A DNA stretch of 64,000 nt from Desmodus rotundus. Its lineage: Eukaryota > Chordata > Mammalia > Chiroptera > Phyllostomidae. Under the pieces are notes generated by a model. It was not told the DNA's origin. It ran no database searches and worked only from the letters and a program-made list of their open reading frames with translations. The translations under genes and the position numbers were made by a program. The stretch spans positions 97,739,705-97,803,704 of the forward strand of contig NC_071398.1 of NCBI RefSeq assembly GCF_022682495.2, read 5' to 3'. The stretch's first letter is position 1. Each line of letters starts with the position of its first letter. Positions 1 through 13,084 of this stretch are shown here, piece by piece.

Positions 1-949
1 ATTAAACTTATTTTGTTAAGCCTTTGAGATTTTGGCATTTTCTCTTATGTCAGCTACATTATCCTAATCCAGAGATTAATATTTTGCAGTGAGGTATTGC
101 TGAAATTAAATACCTATATTATATGCCTTGTATTCATGTGAAGCAGGCAGCTATAAAATTGACATCAGAGGAAAGAAAGAATGAAATTGCTGTTACTTAA
201 TGGCTGAGAGAGAGAGAGAAACCACCACTTATGGTCACTTGGGCATTAGGCCAGACCACATGCATAGCAGAAGAGATTAAAAAAGATAACAATTAGAAGT
301 AAATATTGGCTATTGTTGATTGCTTCTGTCAAAATATTATAAGGAAGTAATAAATTCAGAAAAAAATGGGCCAATTTGCAAGCATAATTTTTTTAACTAT
401 GCAAAAAAAGAAATTTGGGATCATACATGGCTGGAAAAACTGATTGTTTATCTATCTCAAAAAGTATGAAATAGTAACAACAGTGAAAGAAAATGCAAGG
501 GTTAATGTCCCATCAAACCTCCTGTTGGCTAAAGCGATCACATCTTGATCTCTCACCTTTAAGCCTGAAAGCTTCCAGGTGGCTACTATTAAGTGGAGAA
601 AGACAAATGTAGAGGGAAGAAAGCAAAGGTACAAAGCAGATCTGAACATGGGGCTTCGCGACGGTTTAGGGTGTGGTTCCTGGCACATGGCTTGGGCACG
701 TAGATGAGAAGCCTGCTACATTTTTTCAGTGTGGAGCCTACCAAGACTTTAAGGAACTACATCGTCAAACAAACTAGTAGCTTAGACCATCATGAGATTT
801 TGTTTAAGACTTGGAGACAGCAATATTCCATCCAAATGGATTACCACCCTATAGAAACTAAAACAACAGAGAAAATATATAAAAAAATCATTTTCCACAT
901 CAGGCATAAGGCAGTGAAGGATCCTTGAGAGATGGGAGAGGAACAAGGT
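1..949. other. intergenic, no supported gene
   Basis: AT-rich sequence with a short GA repeat near 207. The small open frames at 452-688 (minus) and 704-928 lack coding character. It may include further decayed L1 upstream of the fragment at 950. Confidence 0.5.
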
Positions 950-2530
950 GAGCCCTGCCATTGTTCAAGCTCACAGCCCAGAAAAACTCCCAGTCAGGGC
1001 TCAGGAGGGGGTGCAGGAGTGTGGCAGTCTCCCTGAGTTGAGGAGACAGAGCTGGGAGCCTGGTGATGACAACGTGGCTAGATTTTGCAGGCAGAGTATC
1101 AGCGAGAAGAGAGCTGCACAGAGAGAAAATTCTAGACACCTGCAGAGGGCTCATCTCAAGTATTCAGCTGAATGGCTATCAGTGCATGCATGTGAGAAAT
1201 ACCCAAGTCTGAGGAAGAAGCCACCTGAATGGAATAGAGGGAACAGCCCCACCAACCAGAGGGGGAAACCTCATAAAACCTGGAGCATTGATTACAGTGC
1301 TCAGAAGGATTTTTGTCTCAAGGCAAGGAAAAATGAGTTCCCGGCTTGGTGCTGCTGTGTTCTAGTCTAACCAAATGTCGAAGTGAGACCCAAGGGTCAA
1401 ACTGCTTGCAAGTAGTATCCCAGAATAAAGCTCAAGAATACTTATAGGCATACGAAAACCAAGCAAACAAGCAAACAAAAACTTCCTAGCCACCAACAGG
1501 TGAAATTCACAATGTCTGGCATCCAACAAAAAATATCAAGCATGCAATCAATGTGATGGATAATATGGAAACAATCAATTAATCAAAGTCAAATCACAAT
1601 GGCACTGAAGTAGAATTAATAGGCAAGGATGTTAGAACAATTACAACTGCATTCTATATGTTCAAGAAGCTATAGGAAAGATCGAATGTGTTAAGTAGAG
1701 ACATGGAAGATATAAAAGAGAACCAAATCCAACTTCTAAAGAAGGAAAACTACAATGTCAAAAATAAAAAATACACTGGATAGGATCAACGGCATATTAG
1801 ACATTACAGGGGAATAGGTTAGTGAACCTGAAGACATAGCTATAGAAACTACCCAAAATGAATCACAGAGAGAAATAAAAGGTACCAGGATAAAAATAAA
1901 TAAATAAATAAAACTTCACCAGCTTCCCTGAGTTGTGGTTTGACCACACACATAATTCTAGTCCTTGTGGGACAGAAGGGGAAGAACAGAAAAAAATTTG
2001 AAGAAATGATGCTGAAATAATGGTCAAAACAATTTCAAATTTGATGAAAACTACAAACCCATAGCTTCAAGAGCTCAAACATTCCAAAAAAACACCACCA
2101 GAAAAGGAAGATAATGACACCAAGGAATATTTTAATCAAATTGCTTAAAAATAATAATAAACAGGAAATTCTTACAAACAACACCACACAAAAATGCATT
2201 ACAGGGGAACAAATATAAGAACGATAGCAGATTTTTTTAAATCAGAAAAATTACATTAAACGTGAATGATCTAAATCCAATCAAAATGCCTAAACTGTCA
2301 GATTGGATAAAAAAATATTTCTTGCCTCAAAGAGACATTTCTTAGACTCAGGTTGAAACTAAGACATGGAAAAATATATCAGGCTAATCATAATTATAAG
2401 AAAGTGGAGTGGTTATATTAATGTGAGACAAGTTACACTGGGAGGCAAGAAGTATTACTAGGTAAGAAAGACATACATTAAAATATTATTTTAAAATAGT
2501 AGTGGGACTACAGAAACTTGAGAGAAAAAC
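950..2530 (+). mobile_element. old L1 fragment: 5' region, ORF1 and endonuclease part
   Basis: Sense-oriented L1M-like sequence. The 5' UTR-like part holds phrases such as AAATTCACAATGTCTGGCAT and TGTTCAAGAAGCTATAGGAA. Then comes an ORF1 remnant (AGTAGAGACATGGAAGATAT, GATGAAAACTACAAACCCA) and, by 2230-2530, the ORF2 endonuclease start (TGCCTAAACTGTCAGATTGG, then GGTTATATTAATGTGAGACA). Indels and stops throughout. The 140-residue open frame at 948-1370 is L1 5' region, not a gene. Confidence 0.75.
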
Positions 2531-2699
2531 CCCAAATGATTCTAAGCAACATAACTGCTTGTCACTGTGCATGCAAATATATTATTGTTGTTATATTGTA
2601 CACATCGTATTGTACAATGAACACCCTATAGCAAGGCCATGTACACTTTAACAGTTGAAGGAAAGATATTCCTAGGTCAATACTCCTGTTACAGTAACT

Positions 2700-2960
2700 T
2701 TGAAAGTTTCTGTGCATTCCTTACCAATATTTCTTCTTCTGCATCGACATTTCACCTAGAGTAATAACATGTAAAGACTTTTTAATTTACTTTATATTAT
2801 CACTTTAGTAGCTGTAGTAATATTTCACAGTGTGCAAGTCAGAATTTAATTATTCATTTTTCCAATTTTGGGCTATTTCAAGGTTCTCAAAATTTTGCTA
2901 TTGTGAGTATCTTCCTGCATGTAATCTTTCCCTCATCAAAATTATTTGTCTAGGTTAGAT
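2700..2960 (-). mobile_element. ancient L1 3' fragment
   Basis: Antisense of an L1 3' end: GTAATATTTCACAGTGTG, a TTATTCATTTTTCC segment, GGGCTATTTCAAGG and TGCTATTGTGAGTATCTT appear in the usual order. It is highly diverged. Confidence 0.5.
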
Positions 2961-4879
2961 TCCAAGAACGGTGTTGGGTTACTTTATATCTTAACTTCCT
3001 AGATTCTGTCACTCCACAGTTCTACCTGCTCACCGTCTTTTGGGTCAAATCCATGAAGGCTGACCATTGCATTTGAGCCATCTACCCTCTGTTTCCCTGC
3101 TTCAACTTGAACCCCAACCTATTTGGTATGTTGGCACATCTGACACCCACTTTCCTATCTTAGAACCTCTGTCTAAAGGCACAGAACAAGCCTTTGAAAA
3201 ATAATGATTAAACTGCCCACTATTTAGAGAAAAATTTATCACTTCTTTGAAAAGACATATTATATGTAATCAACTAAAATATCTAGACTCTAAAAGAAGG
3301 TTAGATTCCACCAAGAAAAGGAGGCGTAGGAAATAAGTGTATTGAGTGGGGAAGAAGCTGGGATGTTTACCCAGGAAGTCTTCAGGGAGAGAATCACCTT
3401 GAGTGTGGCTTCATATGCGTATATCCCGGACCTAAAACATTGAGGAAAATAAGATACCAGTAAGCAACCAAATGTACATCTGTTTATTGCCCGAGGTCCT
3501 TTCTTTCTGTGCGCCCTGACTGGGACTTGGCCAAGTGGATTCGGCCCCCGTTGGTTAAGGAGTGCCCTGGACCCTGAATGCAGGGCAGAGGGTCAGACTG
3601 TCCCGGATTAAATTCCTGGCTCTATCTCTAGCTGCGGGCGCTTGGGCAATCTCCTGATTGCTGTGAGCCAGACGTCTTCATCTGCGAGCTGGGAGTAACT
3701 GTATGGTTGTAGCAGGTTGCAGTAAGAAGTAAGCTGTTTACATCTGTAAAGTGCTAAACCATTGTAATAGGCTTTCTCAGGCTTCGTGTGCTCTGAGCCC
3801 CCTTCCAAGCATCCTCATCTGTGAACCGTGCTCTAGCCATAGTCAACAGCTGCGAATAAGAAATTAAAAATGCTCGTGCCTTGCTGTCACCGTGCGAGCC
3901 ATCTCAGTGCCATGGCATCATTTTAGGAAAGGCCGAGAACAAAACACCAAAGGGCGTTCTTCCCCCTCTTCCCTCCTGTTTCTGCATCCCCACAGCCCAC
4001 CTACACGCATATTAAGTTGATTCCCTCCAGAACCCCGTTGAGCGTCTGTCTTCGTTCTAAGTGGCCCCCCTCCCCTCTGTGCGGCGTCTCCAGCCCTCTG
4101 TCCTTCTTGGTTTGCTTGTCTGTATTTTCCCTGCCTGAGGTTGGGCTAACTGTGGGGCTTTCCACAGAAGATGCAGGAGTTTGGATAAGCCAGCAGTTTA
4201 AGTAGGTTTTATGACCAGCCAGTGTAATAAAATGCATTCAGGGGTCACCTGAGAAACTTTAATCAGCACCAGGGGTCACTGGATAGCACTTCTAGACAGA
4301 GACAGAAATGAGGAACAGAGATCCACGGAGGAGGAAGAAAAGATGGGGGAGGGGCCTAGGTGTCGAAGGTCCTCAACTTATCAGAAATAACATTTGGGGG
4401 AAAAAAGAAATCAGTGTGTTTTGCAATCAGAAATGGTAAAAGGAGCCACTGTTGCCCAGCGGAAACTGGAGGTCTGCTGCAAGTTTAAGATGAGAATTTT
4501 ACCCAAAGATTTACTTTTTTTTCCTCTTGTGCCATTCTGCATGGAAGTATGGCCTTATGATTGGTCTCAGGATGGATATCAGATATCTCACCCTGAAGGG
4601 AGAAACGTTGCCACCAAATCCTCCCCAGAAAGAAGAAAAAAAATTCTGCATCCAATAATCAGAGCTTGGGCAGACAAATTGGCACCACTTCCCCGCCCCC
4701 CCTCTCCAGCCTCTTTTATTTTCTGCTAGAAATAAGACTGCAGACTTGAGTCACAATTCACAAATATTTGGAAGTATTATGTTGCAAGGAATTGGTGGGG
4801 GGAGAACCCAGAAGAAGGTAATTCTTAAAAGCTTTGCCTTCACTCACGCAAACAAACTTTATGCTGCTCAATAAATCTC
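2961..4879. other. intergenic, one MIR, otherwise unassigned
   Basis: Apart from the MIR at 3590-3770 I recognise no gene. Open frames at 4001-4237 and 4394-4729 show no familiar domain. There is a C-rich run near 4690. Confidence 0.5.
3590..3770 (+). mobile_element. MIR SINE
   Basis: CAGAGGGTCAGACTG, AAATTCCTGGCTCT, GCGGGCGCTTGGGCAATCTC and ACATCTGTAAAGTGCT follow the MIR consensus order (tRNA-like head, core, tail). Ancient and diverged. Confidence 0.7.
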
Positions 4880-5560
4880 CTGTTTTGTAAGTGGCCATTA
4901 AAATAACAGATCATTTGATTAAATTTTTGTTTTCTTTTCACAACAGTCATTTGGGGTTTTGGGGGACCTCCAAATGTGGCCTTGGCCATGATGTCATTAA
5001 CATTTTATTAATGCATTCAAAAGGTTAAAAGCTCTTACTTTTTATAGGGCTTTTAAAAGCAAGCATTTGATTGTCTCTTGCATAAACCGACTCTGAACCC
5101 ATTAAAATGTGACAACAACTTTAGAACTGACCCTGTTTAAGGGTAAAAAATTGATCAAGGATTTGCCACTTTCTTAATTGCTTTGAATGATACGGAAACT
5201 GAACAGAGGCCAATATTTGGGAATGGAAAGAATTAAATCCAGTCCAACACCTTTTGATATAATAATGATATTTTTAAAATTAGGGTGTTTTTTTTCCTTT
5301 TTAGAGTTGAGTGATTCTTTCTGGCACAAAAATAGTTTGAAAGGTTTATTTTTGCCTTTCTAGTCCAGTCATAATGCAGTCAGTTTGTCATTAAAAATAA
5401 GATGGAAATTTTAAAAGTATATGTGTTTCAGGTGTTCTAGCCTGAAAAAAAGAACATTCTTTGGGCGGTAAATTCGGCTTTGTTGTTTATTTGAATGGAA
5501 AAGAATGTGTGGTTGTGTAGATGTGGAATGATGTTATCACATTTTTAATTTTAAATTAGG
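4880..5560. promoter_or_regulatory. candidate conserved non-coding block
   Basis: AT-rich unique sequence without repeat signatures, with motifs such as TCATTAACATTTTATTAATG and GCCTTTCTAGTCCAGTC. No open frame of note. Possible regulatory DNA of the PRRX1 side; texture-based inference. Confidence 0.25.
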
Positions 5561-6029
5561 TAGTTTTGGAAATGTAATAAATCCACTATGAAATCACAAA
5601 ACCAGTGGAGCTGGGTCTATGTAGCCATTTATTTTTATTTTCCACTTTGTCTCATTCTCATCACATATATCTTTAGGTTGGAGTGCCCCATTGAAACAAT
5701 ATTTTGAGTACCAAAGGGAAAATTCGTGCCCCCGACTTCTATTCTAAATAAAATGTGCACACTCCATTCTAATTTTTTTCTGTTCTTACATCACTGAGCA
5801 GGAAGGGTTTTCTACTTACCTTGATTGTTTTACTCACTCATTCATTCATTTATTTTATATTGACTGGTCACCATTTCTCTAGTACATTTTTTTTTTCAGA
5901 GCACATTAGGTCTTTATTTTTTTTTAATCCGCCACAAATGAACTACTGAAAAGCCACCTCCTTGAGCCTTTCTTTTTAATTGCGTATGCATTCTGAGGCA
6001 TTGGGGGGCGGGGGCTACCTAACTAGCAG

Positions 6030-6330
6030 GAGCCGATCAGCAGATAAGCTTGCATAACACGCACTTAATTATACAAACAAGTCTTTCTGGAGAAAGTCTT
6101 CTGACAATTACCTCCCGAAATAAATATACCTTGGTGACTGTCAATAGTAATAAAACCGGCACAATCATTTCTTAAAGCTTTTATTGTTTGCCTGTAATTA
6201 GCATGTTGATGTGATTAAAGCTGCATTTGACTTTTGATAAACCCCAGACTCCTATAGATAACATTTCCAGCCGTTCAAAGCTGCTTTCATTAGAAGCGAT
6301 ATTTATCTGATTTGTAACCAATCAATTGGA
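6030..6330. promoter_or_regulatory. candidate conserved non-coding element
   Basis: About 300 bp of unique, non-repeat sequence dense in homeodomain-like and related words: CACTTAATTATAC, GTAATTAGCATG, GATTAAAGCTGC, CCAATCAATTGG and TTTATTGTTTGCC. There is no microsatellite or transposon decay. Texture like this is typical of deeply conserved developmental enhancers, and PRRX1 is the expected neighbour on this side. The call rests on sequence texture only. Confidence 0.4.
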
Positions 6331-6794
6331 AATAAAACTTTCCTGCGGCATACCGTTCCAACAGCCAGCAGCAGCCCCGGTTGCGCAGGCCCCTCTTCTC
6401 CTCTGCGTCCTTGGAGGAGATGGATTCCATATGCTCAGGCACAGAGGGGAGCGGGCAGGGCCTGCGAAGGTGGAGAGAGTGCAGCTCTGGCGAGTCCCTG
6501 CAGACACACTGCCTTATTTCTCCTTGCTGCTCTTCGAAGGCACGGTAACTGCTGTAACCAATTTTCTTGAAAAATACACTCTCGTGTGGCAGCAGAAAAG
6601 CCTGCAGAACTGGAGTTTGTTAAGGGCCTACTTGCGATGTTTACTCTGCCCCCATACTTTCCAGTTATATTTGATTCTTTTATCAGACCCTTCCCGTTCT
6701 GACTTTTGACTTTGTCCTCCTTGCTCTCCTCCAAGTTCTCTCTCTGTCTATTTCTATACTCTTCTCCCCTACACTCCTTTCTTCCTTCCACTCA

Positions 6795-7037
<243 letters not shown>

Positions 7038-7119
7038 ACTCTCTCTTTCTTCCTCTCTCTCTTTTTCTTTCTCTTTCATATTCTCTCTCTCTTTCAGGGT
7101 TTGTGTGTGTGTGTGTTTT

Positions 7120-8560
7120 CTATAATATTTGGTTTGCAAACACTTTAAATGTCCTTGTTCAAAATTACAGAGCTCTAAAGTTTGAAATTTTGACAAATAG
7201 ACAAATAGTGACCTTCAAGAGGTTATCTGACCCAGAGAATAGGTTGGAGACGTTCCCCTAAGCGACAGAGATGCTAACCGCACGCACCTCCATGTTACCA
7301 CTGCAGTGATGTTGCACCCCACATCTCAATTTCTGTATAATTCTGCCTTCACACAAATCTCCTTATTCTTGTTTTCAATAGGGAGGAAGAATGAAAAAAA
7401 GAGCAAAAGAGCGAAATCTAGAAAGAAATACCTACCTTCAAAATCTATACGTACTCATTCAAAATATTTTTCGCCTCTTATCCTCCGTAGTCGGCAACCA
7501 TTTCTTATTTTTAGAAATGAAATAGAGAAAAGAAAATATTTCCTATAATGTAACCAGTGTTGACATGCAGACCTTTGTGGATTTCCAGCCGTGGCTCATT
7601 AAAATCGGTCTTTAGCTGGATGGTAAACATGTGCATAAAATGCTATAGCTGCCATGCCCTTACGTGCAGTTTGAAAGTGAATGTACGTAAACAAAATACT
7701 TTATTGCAATTAAAATGAAAACATGAAATTACATCTGTGAATCCATGTTCACTAACCTGGACATGTTCAAAGGCTTTCAATTTTTATTTAATTATATGTT
7801 GTTCCAAGGCCCACTTTCAAGTGCTTCTCAAACACTGTAATTTACAACTTTATAATCTTATACAATTCCAGCCTTATTTAAGCCCATCTATGTCTTTGCA
7901 CAGGTAACTCAAATGCATTGTCTTGAAAGCACTGATTCTTTCTAATCTTACACTAACTTCAGTTATGACATTTACTATTTTGTGTGTGAATGACATTTTA
8001 TGCATCTATCACCTAGAGGCAGTTGCATTTAAAAATTGAAGAGATATGAGTGGGGGAATTATTCCTGTAAAGTGAACAACTGAGGAGATAGCAGGATTGA
8101 ATGTGACAACTGTGTCTCCACTGGTCTGGGGGTTCTGACTGTGCCTCCCAGCCAGGGGAGTTTCTGGAGAGCACCCAGCTCAAGGACAAGGTCTGTGGTG
8201 TACCATGTGCCTCCTGAAAGAAGCTTTTATCAAATAGTTTAAACATTTTCCTTTCCATTTACTTTAGAAAATATTTTACAAATCATTAAAAATCCATTCT
8301 AAGTAAGTTAACTGTAAAGTGGTCTCTACTTTAAATGCATTCTCTCATTTCTCCATCTCCTAATTAATATACATTATGGTAAGTCTGTTGGCAAATATAC
8401 TATGCTACCAAAATACAAAATATTTATTCTCATCATCTTGATTTTGGCTCCGTTAGTTTCAGATTATTAATCACGTGTTTGTTGGAGGAGAGTTTCATTT
8501 CTGTTGAAAAAAGTGGGAAACCTATTTTTGAAACTAAAGTTGGAAATTTTTTTTGCAACT
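7120..8560. other. intergenic unique AT-rich sequence
   Basis: The 7570-7760 part (TCATTAAAATCGGTCTTTAG, GCCATGCCCTTACGTGCAG) has the texture of conserved non-coding DNA. Nothing coding is recognised. Confidence 0.4.
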
Positions 8561-8566
8561 TCTAGG

Positions 8567-8607
8567 GATCATATGGTTGCCAAAATTATTTTGGCAACCA
8601 TATGATC
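8567..8607. repeat. perfect palindrome, 19-bp arms and 3-nt centre
   Basis: Arm GATCATATGGTTGCCAAAA at 8567-8585, spacer TTA at 8586-8588, and its exact reverse complement at 8589-8607. Symmetry weakens outside the arms, although a T8 run followed by G on the left (about 8548-8555) faces an A8 run followed by C on the right (8612-8620). It could be the centre of a small palindromic MITE, or a cruciform-prone site. No family was recognised. Confidence 0.9.
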
Positions 8608-8876
8608 GCTAAAAAAAACAGAGGTTCAGAGCATTCGGAACTTGAGCAGGGCCTTTAAAATATACTCTGCACATAACTGAAACCACAGTGATAATATTTC
8701 AAGTAATAGAAAAAAATGGTTTGCAGATTTACAAAGGGAAATCATGTACTTCTGCAGGGTTTTAGTCTCAAAGGACTTGTCTGGCTTATGGACAAGTAAG
8801 ATCAAGATAATATCGCATCAAACAACTAAAGGTAGGAAATATGGCTTGACTGGATTTTTTTAAAAAATGGGTGCTC

Positions 8877-8880
<4 letters not shown>

Positions 8881-8908
<28 letters not shown>
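8881..8908 (+). repeat. (GT)14 microsatellite
   Basis: Fourteen perfect GT units followed by TA and further GT-rich sequence. Confidence 0.95.
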
Positions 8909-9117
8909 TAATGTGTTTGTGTACAATAAGGACACATAGGTGACCCTGGCACCAGGCTGTAGCTGTTCATTTTGTGTATCTTCTTTATAACTTCTCTTGA
9001 ATTACCTGTCAAATATATAAATTCTTAACCTCTTTTGATATGAATAACATACACTTATCTAGCCATTGACTATAGCTACACAATGACAACTATCAGGATG
9101 AAAACTAAATTGTTTCT

Positions 9118-9364
9118 CTTTATTTTGTTAATTATTATTATTTTTATCTTTACCCAAGTACATTTTTTCACTGCTTTTAGAGAGAGAGGAAGGGAGAGAG
9201 GGGAAACATTGATGTGAGAGAGAAGCACTGATTGGTTGCCTCCCACGTGCGCCTGAACCAGGAATCAAACCTGCAACCTAGGTATGTGCCCTGACTGGGA
9301 ATTGAACTGGCAACCAAAAGGTTATGGGATGATGCTCTAACCAACAGAGCCCCACTGGCCAGGG
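9118..9364 (-). mobile_element. bat Ves-type SINE
   Basis: The minus-strand copy shows the tRNA-like head (CCAGGGCT end near 9364), the B-box region (GGGAATTGAACT on + near 9297) and the 'gtgccctgactggga' core, then the CT-rich stretch and A/T tail. The target duplication is CTAAATTGTTTCT at 9105-9117 against CTAAATTATTTCT at 9365-9377, with one mismatch. This family is restricted to bats and is the main basis for the organism call. Confidence 0.88.
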
Positions 9365-9377
9365 CTAAATTATTTCT

Positions 9378-12300
9378 ATTTACAATGGCAAAGCTCTGAG
9401 TGTCTGAAAATCATCAAGGCACTGGCCTAAGTTGTTTCAGTTTTTACCCAGGTGTTTGGCAGCATCTACACACGGCCACAGGCTCTGTTCCCACTCTGCT
9501 GAGGCTCCATGTCACCTGTACAGGATATTTCAAAAGGACTCAGCAGAGCAACTGCATAAGGGATTGAAATGACATTCTCCAGGCTGCATACTTCAGGAGG
9601 GAAGGAGTGGACATTTTTTTTTTTGCAGGTAGTCAAGCCGCATCATTCCTACTCACCCCTCACCTCAGATCTCAGGCCACATCAGCCTTTGCACTCGTGT
9701 GCGTTAAGTCCTTTATTTTTGTTTCTTGAAATTAATGTGACTGTTTCTAAAACTTCTCTATACCCAACAGAGATTTCAGTTTTGTCCTTAAACCCTATGT
9801 GTGTCATTGACAAATGGCTATGTTTCTATGACACTTTGAAAAAAATATCTCCTGACAGAGAGGGGAAAAACTTCTTATTTCAAGTTCTACCTGAAGACAG
9901 AGTGGGCTTTCAAAGAAGTAGAATCCCCATGAACTTGGACAGGGTGTAAACAGGAACAAAGAGTCCGATTTTTACTGTCCCATTAGACTACCCACCTAAT
10001 TCAAGTTTAAGCAACTCTCAATTTGTTAAAGGGATTGACTTTACTTTTTTTTTATATTCTTGATCCGAAGCACGCTTATGAGTGTGTTTTGATGTTAAAG
10101 TGCTTTTTTCAAAGGCTGATCACACATTGGTGGAATCAATAATACCAGCTAAATGCACAACAGCTCCCCAAACAAAAAGAATGTGGACAAAGATGCTCCC
10201 TGATGTAGTTTCACTTTATATTCTACGTACTCGGGATGCTCTTTACAACCGACTTCATGTCCTTCCAAAACTTGTTTGTTCAAATTTAGATAAAAACAGC
10301 CATCTTCTTTTCAGGTCTGTATGTGGGTACATGGATTATATGATCCTATTTTTCATTTTTCCACAACTTGAACCATATTGTGACAAAGTCAGGTAAAAAA
10401 AAATGATCCAATAAAATGTAATGGAGTCCTGTAAAGAAATGAGTCTAGTAACCTCTACTTTCTGGGTCTCAAAAGACTAGTTCTTAAAAGCAACTTGGCG
10501 AGTTCTCCTGAAGGAAGCCCTCCACACAAAATGGCAGTGTTGAGCAAGGTGCTCCCAAGGGAAGGTGTGGGGGAGCGGCAGGCTCTCACAGAGAAGTGGT
10601 CACAGTCACGGTGACAGGCAGCATGCATTTGCATTCGTGAACACGTCTGTGATGCTCTCTGAGCCTCATCTTCCCAGGCTGCCCGAAGGCAGGATGGAGG
10701 TGGACACAGTGGGCTCCAGAGATGTGCCTGCTGTTTCCTCAGGTCTTGGCAATTTTTGCAGAGTTGCTGCAGAGCCCAGAAGGAAGACCACTTAAAAAGT
10801 TTTTAAAGAAAAGGGAGGGGGGAGGGAGAAGAAAGAGCAGGCACTCTCGGCTCCAATGGAAGCTATGCCAAGAAGCAACTAACTAAAAACAGACTGAACA
10901 AGGACGAGAAATGAGGAAAGAATAAAATGGTTTGGAGTTGGGCAGACAAATGCATGAGAGAAAAATTCGCATGATTTCAGAGTAGGACTCAGCATCTAGC
11001 TCAGAAATGTGTGTGTGTGGTTTTTCATTTTTCTTTCTAGAAGAATACTTTGCAATTTCTTTTTTACTGAAAAAGATGAGTTATTTTCCTTCTTTTACTA
11101 TAGTGGAGAGACCCCCAACCCCATCTCCCTTCAAAAAACTCTATCTCCTCTAACTTAATGCAGTTTTTAAAATGTTTTCTTGTGCTTGTGCTGAATCACG
11201 ACATCACTTCCTACTGTCTTGAACCAGCTAAAGCACTGAAACCCATGTATCTGGGGCTGCTGTGTTGTCAACCAGTTTGATTCTAACATCCCCCTCAGGA
11301 GGAGACAGAGGACCAGTGGCTTGTTTCAAAGACGGGGTGCAACTCGGGCCAGTTTTCATCCTGCATTACTTTGAACAGTCTAAGCAGCCCTGGGGCTGAG
11401 GTCTGCAAGTACTTGGTTTATTAGAGCTAATCCACTGATGGCTTGTGTGCTAATGAATGTCTGAATGCTCCTCTAAGACTAGGAATTTTTGATGCTGTCC
11501 TCATGGCCCCTGCTGCACTTTCCTGCTTACTAATGGAAGCTTCACGCACTCAGATCCCCCATGGAGCTGTGTGAGGGGGGAGGGGGACGCCCAGAGAGAG
11601 ACTGTACCAGTGTGATGCTCATTTCCCCCTCACCTTTGACCAGCAGGGGTAATTATATACAATTTGTAGAAACATTTCTTTGGGAATGGGAAAACCCAAG
11701 AGGAACATGGACGTTTGTTTAAACTCAGTTGAATACCCTTTAGATAGGAAATGTAAGTGCAGTTTGAACTGTATTATTCCTCTCTGTCCTGTGATCTCTG
11801 ACTGCTCTGCATGCTGGGGCGACTGGGTGGACGTTCTTAGCTGGACCTCACACTGCAAGGCTAGACTGGATAGGGCAAGACCCTCAGAACAGCTGCCAGG
11901 GACTTTTGTTTTCTCCCATGACAGAATTGTTCTAAAGGCACTGTCCAAAAGAACAGCATTTGAGCATCTGTTTTCTGTGCTTCTCCCTCGCCACTCCACT
12001 GCTTTACCCTCCACTCCACCCCCAACCCTCACCAGGCTGTGTGGGAATAGACACACCCAGAACGTCCCTCTGGGGAAGTGTGTTGATGGCTCCCACCTCT
12101 AGCATGGCTGCCCGTCACCCTGAGAACACTTACATAGCCAGCAAGTTCCTGTGTGTCTGAGAGAAGTCTCCTGAAATACGTGTTTTGTCCTATGTGTCTG
12201 CATTCCCAGTATTTTCCATGTCAGAAGCAAGCTCCTCAAAGGGGTGAACCTTTCAGGGGTGCAGTAAAAAGACTGATGTGGATAATAGGGGTGGCCCACT

Positions 12301-12484
12301 CTTAGCAGAGTAGTAACCTGCTTTCCAGGGTAGATGGTGGCAGCTGGAGACATGTACTTTAACCCCAGTGAAACAAGGAGCCAGAACATTGGTGTCTTAG
12401 TATTGATGGAAATACTGCTTCTATCAATTTCTACTGTTAATTGAAGGTTTCGGGTAAGTGAACGTCGTCTGGCCACGCCCATGC
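9378..12484. other. intergenic, no supported gene
   Basis: Mixed unique sequence. The longest frames (9569-9949, 11619-12056, 11680-12102) overlap on opposite strands or lack any domain. I see no exon-like conservation and no clear transposon. Confidence 0.45.
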
Positions 12485-12650
12485 AGTGGAAATAGCATGA
12501 TCTTCACGTCAGACAGGTCTTGATGCACCTATGACCTACACACTTGTTAAATGTGTGCCTGTTGACTTCCCTGGTCCTCAGGACCGTCATGCCTACAATT
12601 GACACCATCTCCAGGGTCGTTAGGATGCGTAAAGTGCTCAGTATGTTACA
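12485..12650 (+). mobile_element. MIR SINE fragment
   Basis: GTGGAAATAGCATGATCTTC to GTGCGTAAAGTGCTCAGTATG matches the MIR core and tail with many changes. Confidence 0.5.
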
Positions 12651-13084
12651 GAAACTAACAAACTACAACAACAAAACAAAAAAGTCCTCAGCACTTAGTG
12701 AAGGTTAGTTCTTCCTCCTCCCTTGCAAATAAAACAAAAAACCAATTTTTGAAGTGAACCATTTTGTTGCAAATCATTCCAAAGTCTAGTTGTTATCTCT
12801 CTCTTTTTTTTAATTTTAATTTTTTGTTGTTATTCAGTTACAGTTATGTGCCTTTTCTCCCCAATTATCTCTCTTTATAACGGACGACCTCGCTCTACCC
12901 TGACAGGTTAGTGTCGTTGTAGAAGTTAGAGGAGGCTGATGAACAATGTCTTAAGTGCTGAATGCGCTTGGTAACCTGCTTTAGTACAAAATAGTCCCAG
13001 ACAGGGTTTCTTTGGCTGTGATAATCACAATGTTAATACCTGTGTGGACATTGTGGTGCGAGCTATAGATTGTATTTCATTTAT

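Noticed and set aside
948..1370. 140-residue open frame
   Set aside because: Falls in an L1 5' region fragment; no independent coding evidence.
3500..3590. A 'gccctgactggga' phrase suggesting a fourth Ves SINE
   Set aside because: The flanks do not follow the SINE sequence and there is no tail or target duplication; chance or very decayed.
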